Positions 45,334 through 64,000 of a stretch of DNA of 64,000 nt are shown here, in pieces (within the stretch, counting starts at the first letter, position 1; every line of letters starts with the position of its first letter). The translations under genes and the position numbers were made by a program. Below the pieces are notes generated by a model that saw nothing but the letters and a program-made list of their open reading frames with translations, was not told the origin of the DNA and ran no database searches. This stretch comes from Oxyruncus cristatus (taxonomy: Eukaryota > Chordata > Aves > Passeriformes > Cotingidae), in the NCBI GenBank assembly GCA_013399855.1, contig VXAY01002852.1, forward strand, positions 499,220 through 563,219. The letters are read 5' to 3'.

Positions 45334-45639
45334 NNNNNNNNNNNNNNNNNNNNNNNNNNNNNNNNNNNNNNNNNNNNNNNNNNNNNNNNNNNNNNNNNNN
45401 NNNNNNNNNNNNNNNNNNNNNNNNNNNNNNNNNNNNNNNNNNNNNNNNNNNNNNNNNNNNNNNNNNNNNNNNNNNNNNNNNNNNNNNNNNNNNNNNNNNN
45501 NNNNNNNNNNNNNNNNNNNNNNNNNNNNNNNNNNNNNNNNNNNNNNNNNNNNNNNNNNNNNNNNNNNNNNNNNNNNNNNNNNNNNNNNNNNNNNNNNNNN
45601 NNNNNNNNNNNNNNNNNNNNNNNNNNNNNNNNNNNNNNN
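45334..45639. other. Assembly gap (306 N) covering ADSL exon 1 and promoter
   Basis: Unsequenced bases between the TNRC6B 3' region and a GC-rich flank. The first bases after it complete an exon end in frame with ADSL exon 2, so nearly all of exon 1, the start codon and probably the CpG-island promoter are inside. The gap length may be an estimate. Confidence 0.97.
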
Positions 45640-62499
<16,860 letters not shown>

Positions 62500-62575
62500 G
62501 TATAGTCTGCAAAGTTGTGTGGGTACAAGAAGATAATAAAAGCCTTATTGACCCAGATCTGTTTACTGTGGCATG
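62500..62575 (+). terminator. ADSL: ADSL 3'UTR and poly(A) signal
   Basis: AATAAA at 62535-62540, 36 bases after the stop, is followed by a TG-rich stretch (ctgtttactgtggcatg, from about 62559) suited to cleavage stimulation. Cleavage is expected roughly 10-30 bases after the signal, giving a very short 3'UTR. Confidence 0.8.
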
Positions 62576-64000
62576 TTATTTTGGTTCTCTGCAATGCATT
62601 TAAACCCCAGAGTTTACAGCCACGTTGATTCCAGATGGGCTTTTCATTCTTTGTCTGCTGTTTAATCAAGCCTCCATTTATATATTGAGAAACACTTGAT
62701 TGTGACAAGGTAACTTTATCACAGCACCTTTCATTAGCCCCTTATAGAGCACTGCCAGCTGTCAAAGAGCAATGTCAGGTGCTGCCTGACATTCTTGTAG
62801 GACTGACTTGTTGAAGAGCATGATAAGGGGAACTGAGCCCTCCCCTATTTCCATCTTACTCATCTGTTCTGAAACTTTCTCCGCAGGTGTCTCAAAAGTT
62901 GATAAAAGTTTGTCCTGGCTTTCAGGGTACTCTGATTTGGGGAGCAAATAGGCCAAAATAGTAGAAATCATGAAAGGGAGAGGCCGTGGAACTTGGCTCA
63001 TCAAACTGGTGGTCCTTTAGTGCTCCCTTCCTCATTTAATAGTGTACCTCTGGCTCTGTAGCTTCTGAAAATCATATTTGCGGGTTTGGATTAGGAACCA
63101 GCCATTGTAATTTGGCTGTGACTGTGGTCCTTGGCTGTAGGTGATTAATACTGAATGGTAGGTGGACTCTGACATGTGAAAGTTGATCTCTACTACAAGT
63201 AAGTTTTTTCTGATAAGGAAAGAAAAAAGATGCTGCGATTGATTGGGTGCCAGAGAAATTCAAGAGCTTTGAATTTATTTCTGACATGACAGTTCTGGTT
63301 TGTAATGTTTGTGGCTTACTGGCCATTCAGTATTGGACCAAACTCTTCTCCCTTTGATTTAAACTGGAATGGTTTCCCTTACCTCTTCTTCCAGTGTTAT
63401 TATATCACAGACAGTTTCTTCTGTGTCAGTGCAATAAAAAGCTCCCTCTTGCCTCTCATTTATTCAGATTCTCAGAGATGACATGACTGGGATTACTTGA
63501 TGATTTTTGAAGTGTGGTTGCTGGAAAGAATTAAGAAAAGCAGAACTAATTGAAAGAAGCTACCTGCTGTCCTAGAGGCCATCATTGTTTAAAGAGGTTT
63601 TCAAAATACAGTTTTAATGAGGCTTGTCTATATTAAGTAGTCAGAGCAGTGGGAAGCTTCAGGCCATGATTTCCTTTCATTGAGGTTGCTCTGGCTTTAC
63701 CTTGCCCCTAGATTATGGAATTCAAAATGTCTCAAACAATTCTGAGTTTTATGGTGTTTAAAACGTTTTGCCTGCTTATGCTATTAACATTTAATTAGCC
63801 ATCTGTTTGGAAAGGATAACTAATCGAATGCTGGTAATTTTCAGACTATTATTCAAATGGATAGCCAAGAAAGAAAACAGACATATGCAGAAGTTTTCCT
63901 TTTTTGGTCCTCTGTCCTCCTTAAAAAAAAAACAAAAACCACAAACAAGGAAACTGTGCAGGGAAGAGGATCAGCTAATGTACCTTTTCTCGTCATTTGG
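62576..64000. other. Region downstream of ADSL, no gene recognised
   Basis: About 1.4 kb of AT-rich sequence. Open stretches on the minus strand at 62762-63004 and 63072-63326 resemble no known protein. In human the next gene is SGSM3, but no exon of it is recognisable here. Confidence 0.7.

Noticed and set aside
62762..63326. Minus-strand open frames downstream of ADSL as a possible next gene
   Set aside because: No similarity to SGSM3 or any protein I recognise, and no convincing splice sites.

Overview
This is vertebrate nuclear DNA, most likely from a bird. Coding sequence is split into short exons with GT-AG introns of mostly 0.2-5 kb. The interspersed repeats include two CR1-type LINE ends, an older L3/CR1-like LINE end, and a fragment resembling a common avian ERVL-type LTR. 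The gene order TNRC6B then ADSL, both on the + strand, matches human chromosome 22q13. All identifications rest on reading and splicing the sequence by eye and on remembered family sequences; no search was run.

Positions 1-32103 hold the 3' two thirds of TNRC6B (GW182 family, miRNA-induced silencing complex). Nineteen coding exons splice in one continuous frame to about 1374 residues and a TGA stop. The window opens inside the large GW-repeat exon. The following exons encode more GW repeats, a glutamine-rich section, the PABP-binding PAM2 motif, the P-GL motif, a degenerate RRM and a tryptophan-containing C-terminal silencing tail. Positions 32104 to about 45333 have no supportable gene and are best read as the very long TNRC6B 3'UTR, including a MIR-like (CORE-SINE) element.

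A 306-base assembly gap (45334-45639) hides nearly all of ADSL exon 1, its start codon and its promoter. Only the last 11 bases of that exon and a GC-rich right flank remain. ADSL exons 2-13 (49934-62499) splice to 433 residues, equal to human ADSL minus its 51-residue first exon. A poly(A) signal lies 36 bases after the stop. The last 1.4 kb has no recognisable gene.

The two genes are functionally unrelated neighbours: TNRC6B links Argonaute to deadenylases, and ADSL is a purine-synthesis enzyme. I found no novel multigene system. The points most worth checking are a perfect let-7 8-mer inside a SINE in the 3'UTR of a miRISC gene, direct repeats flanking ADSL exon 2, and the missing ADSL first exon.
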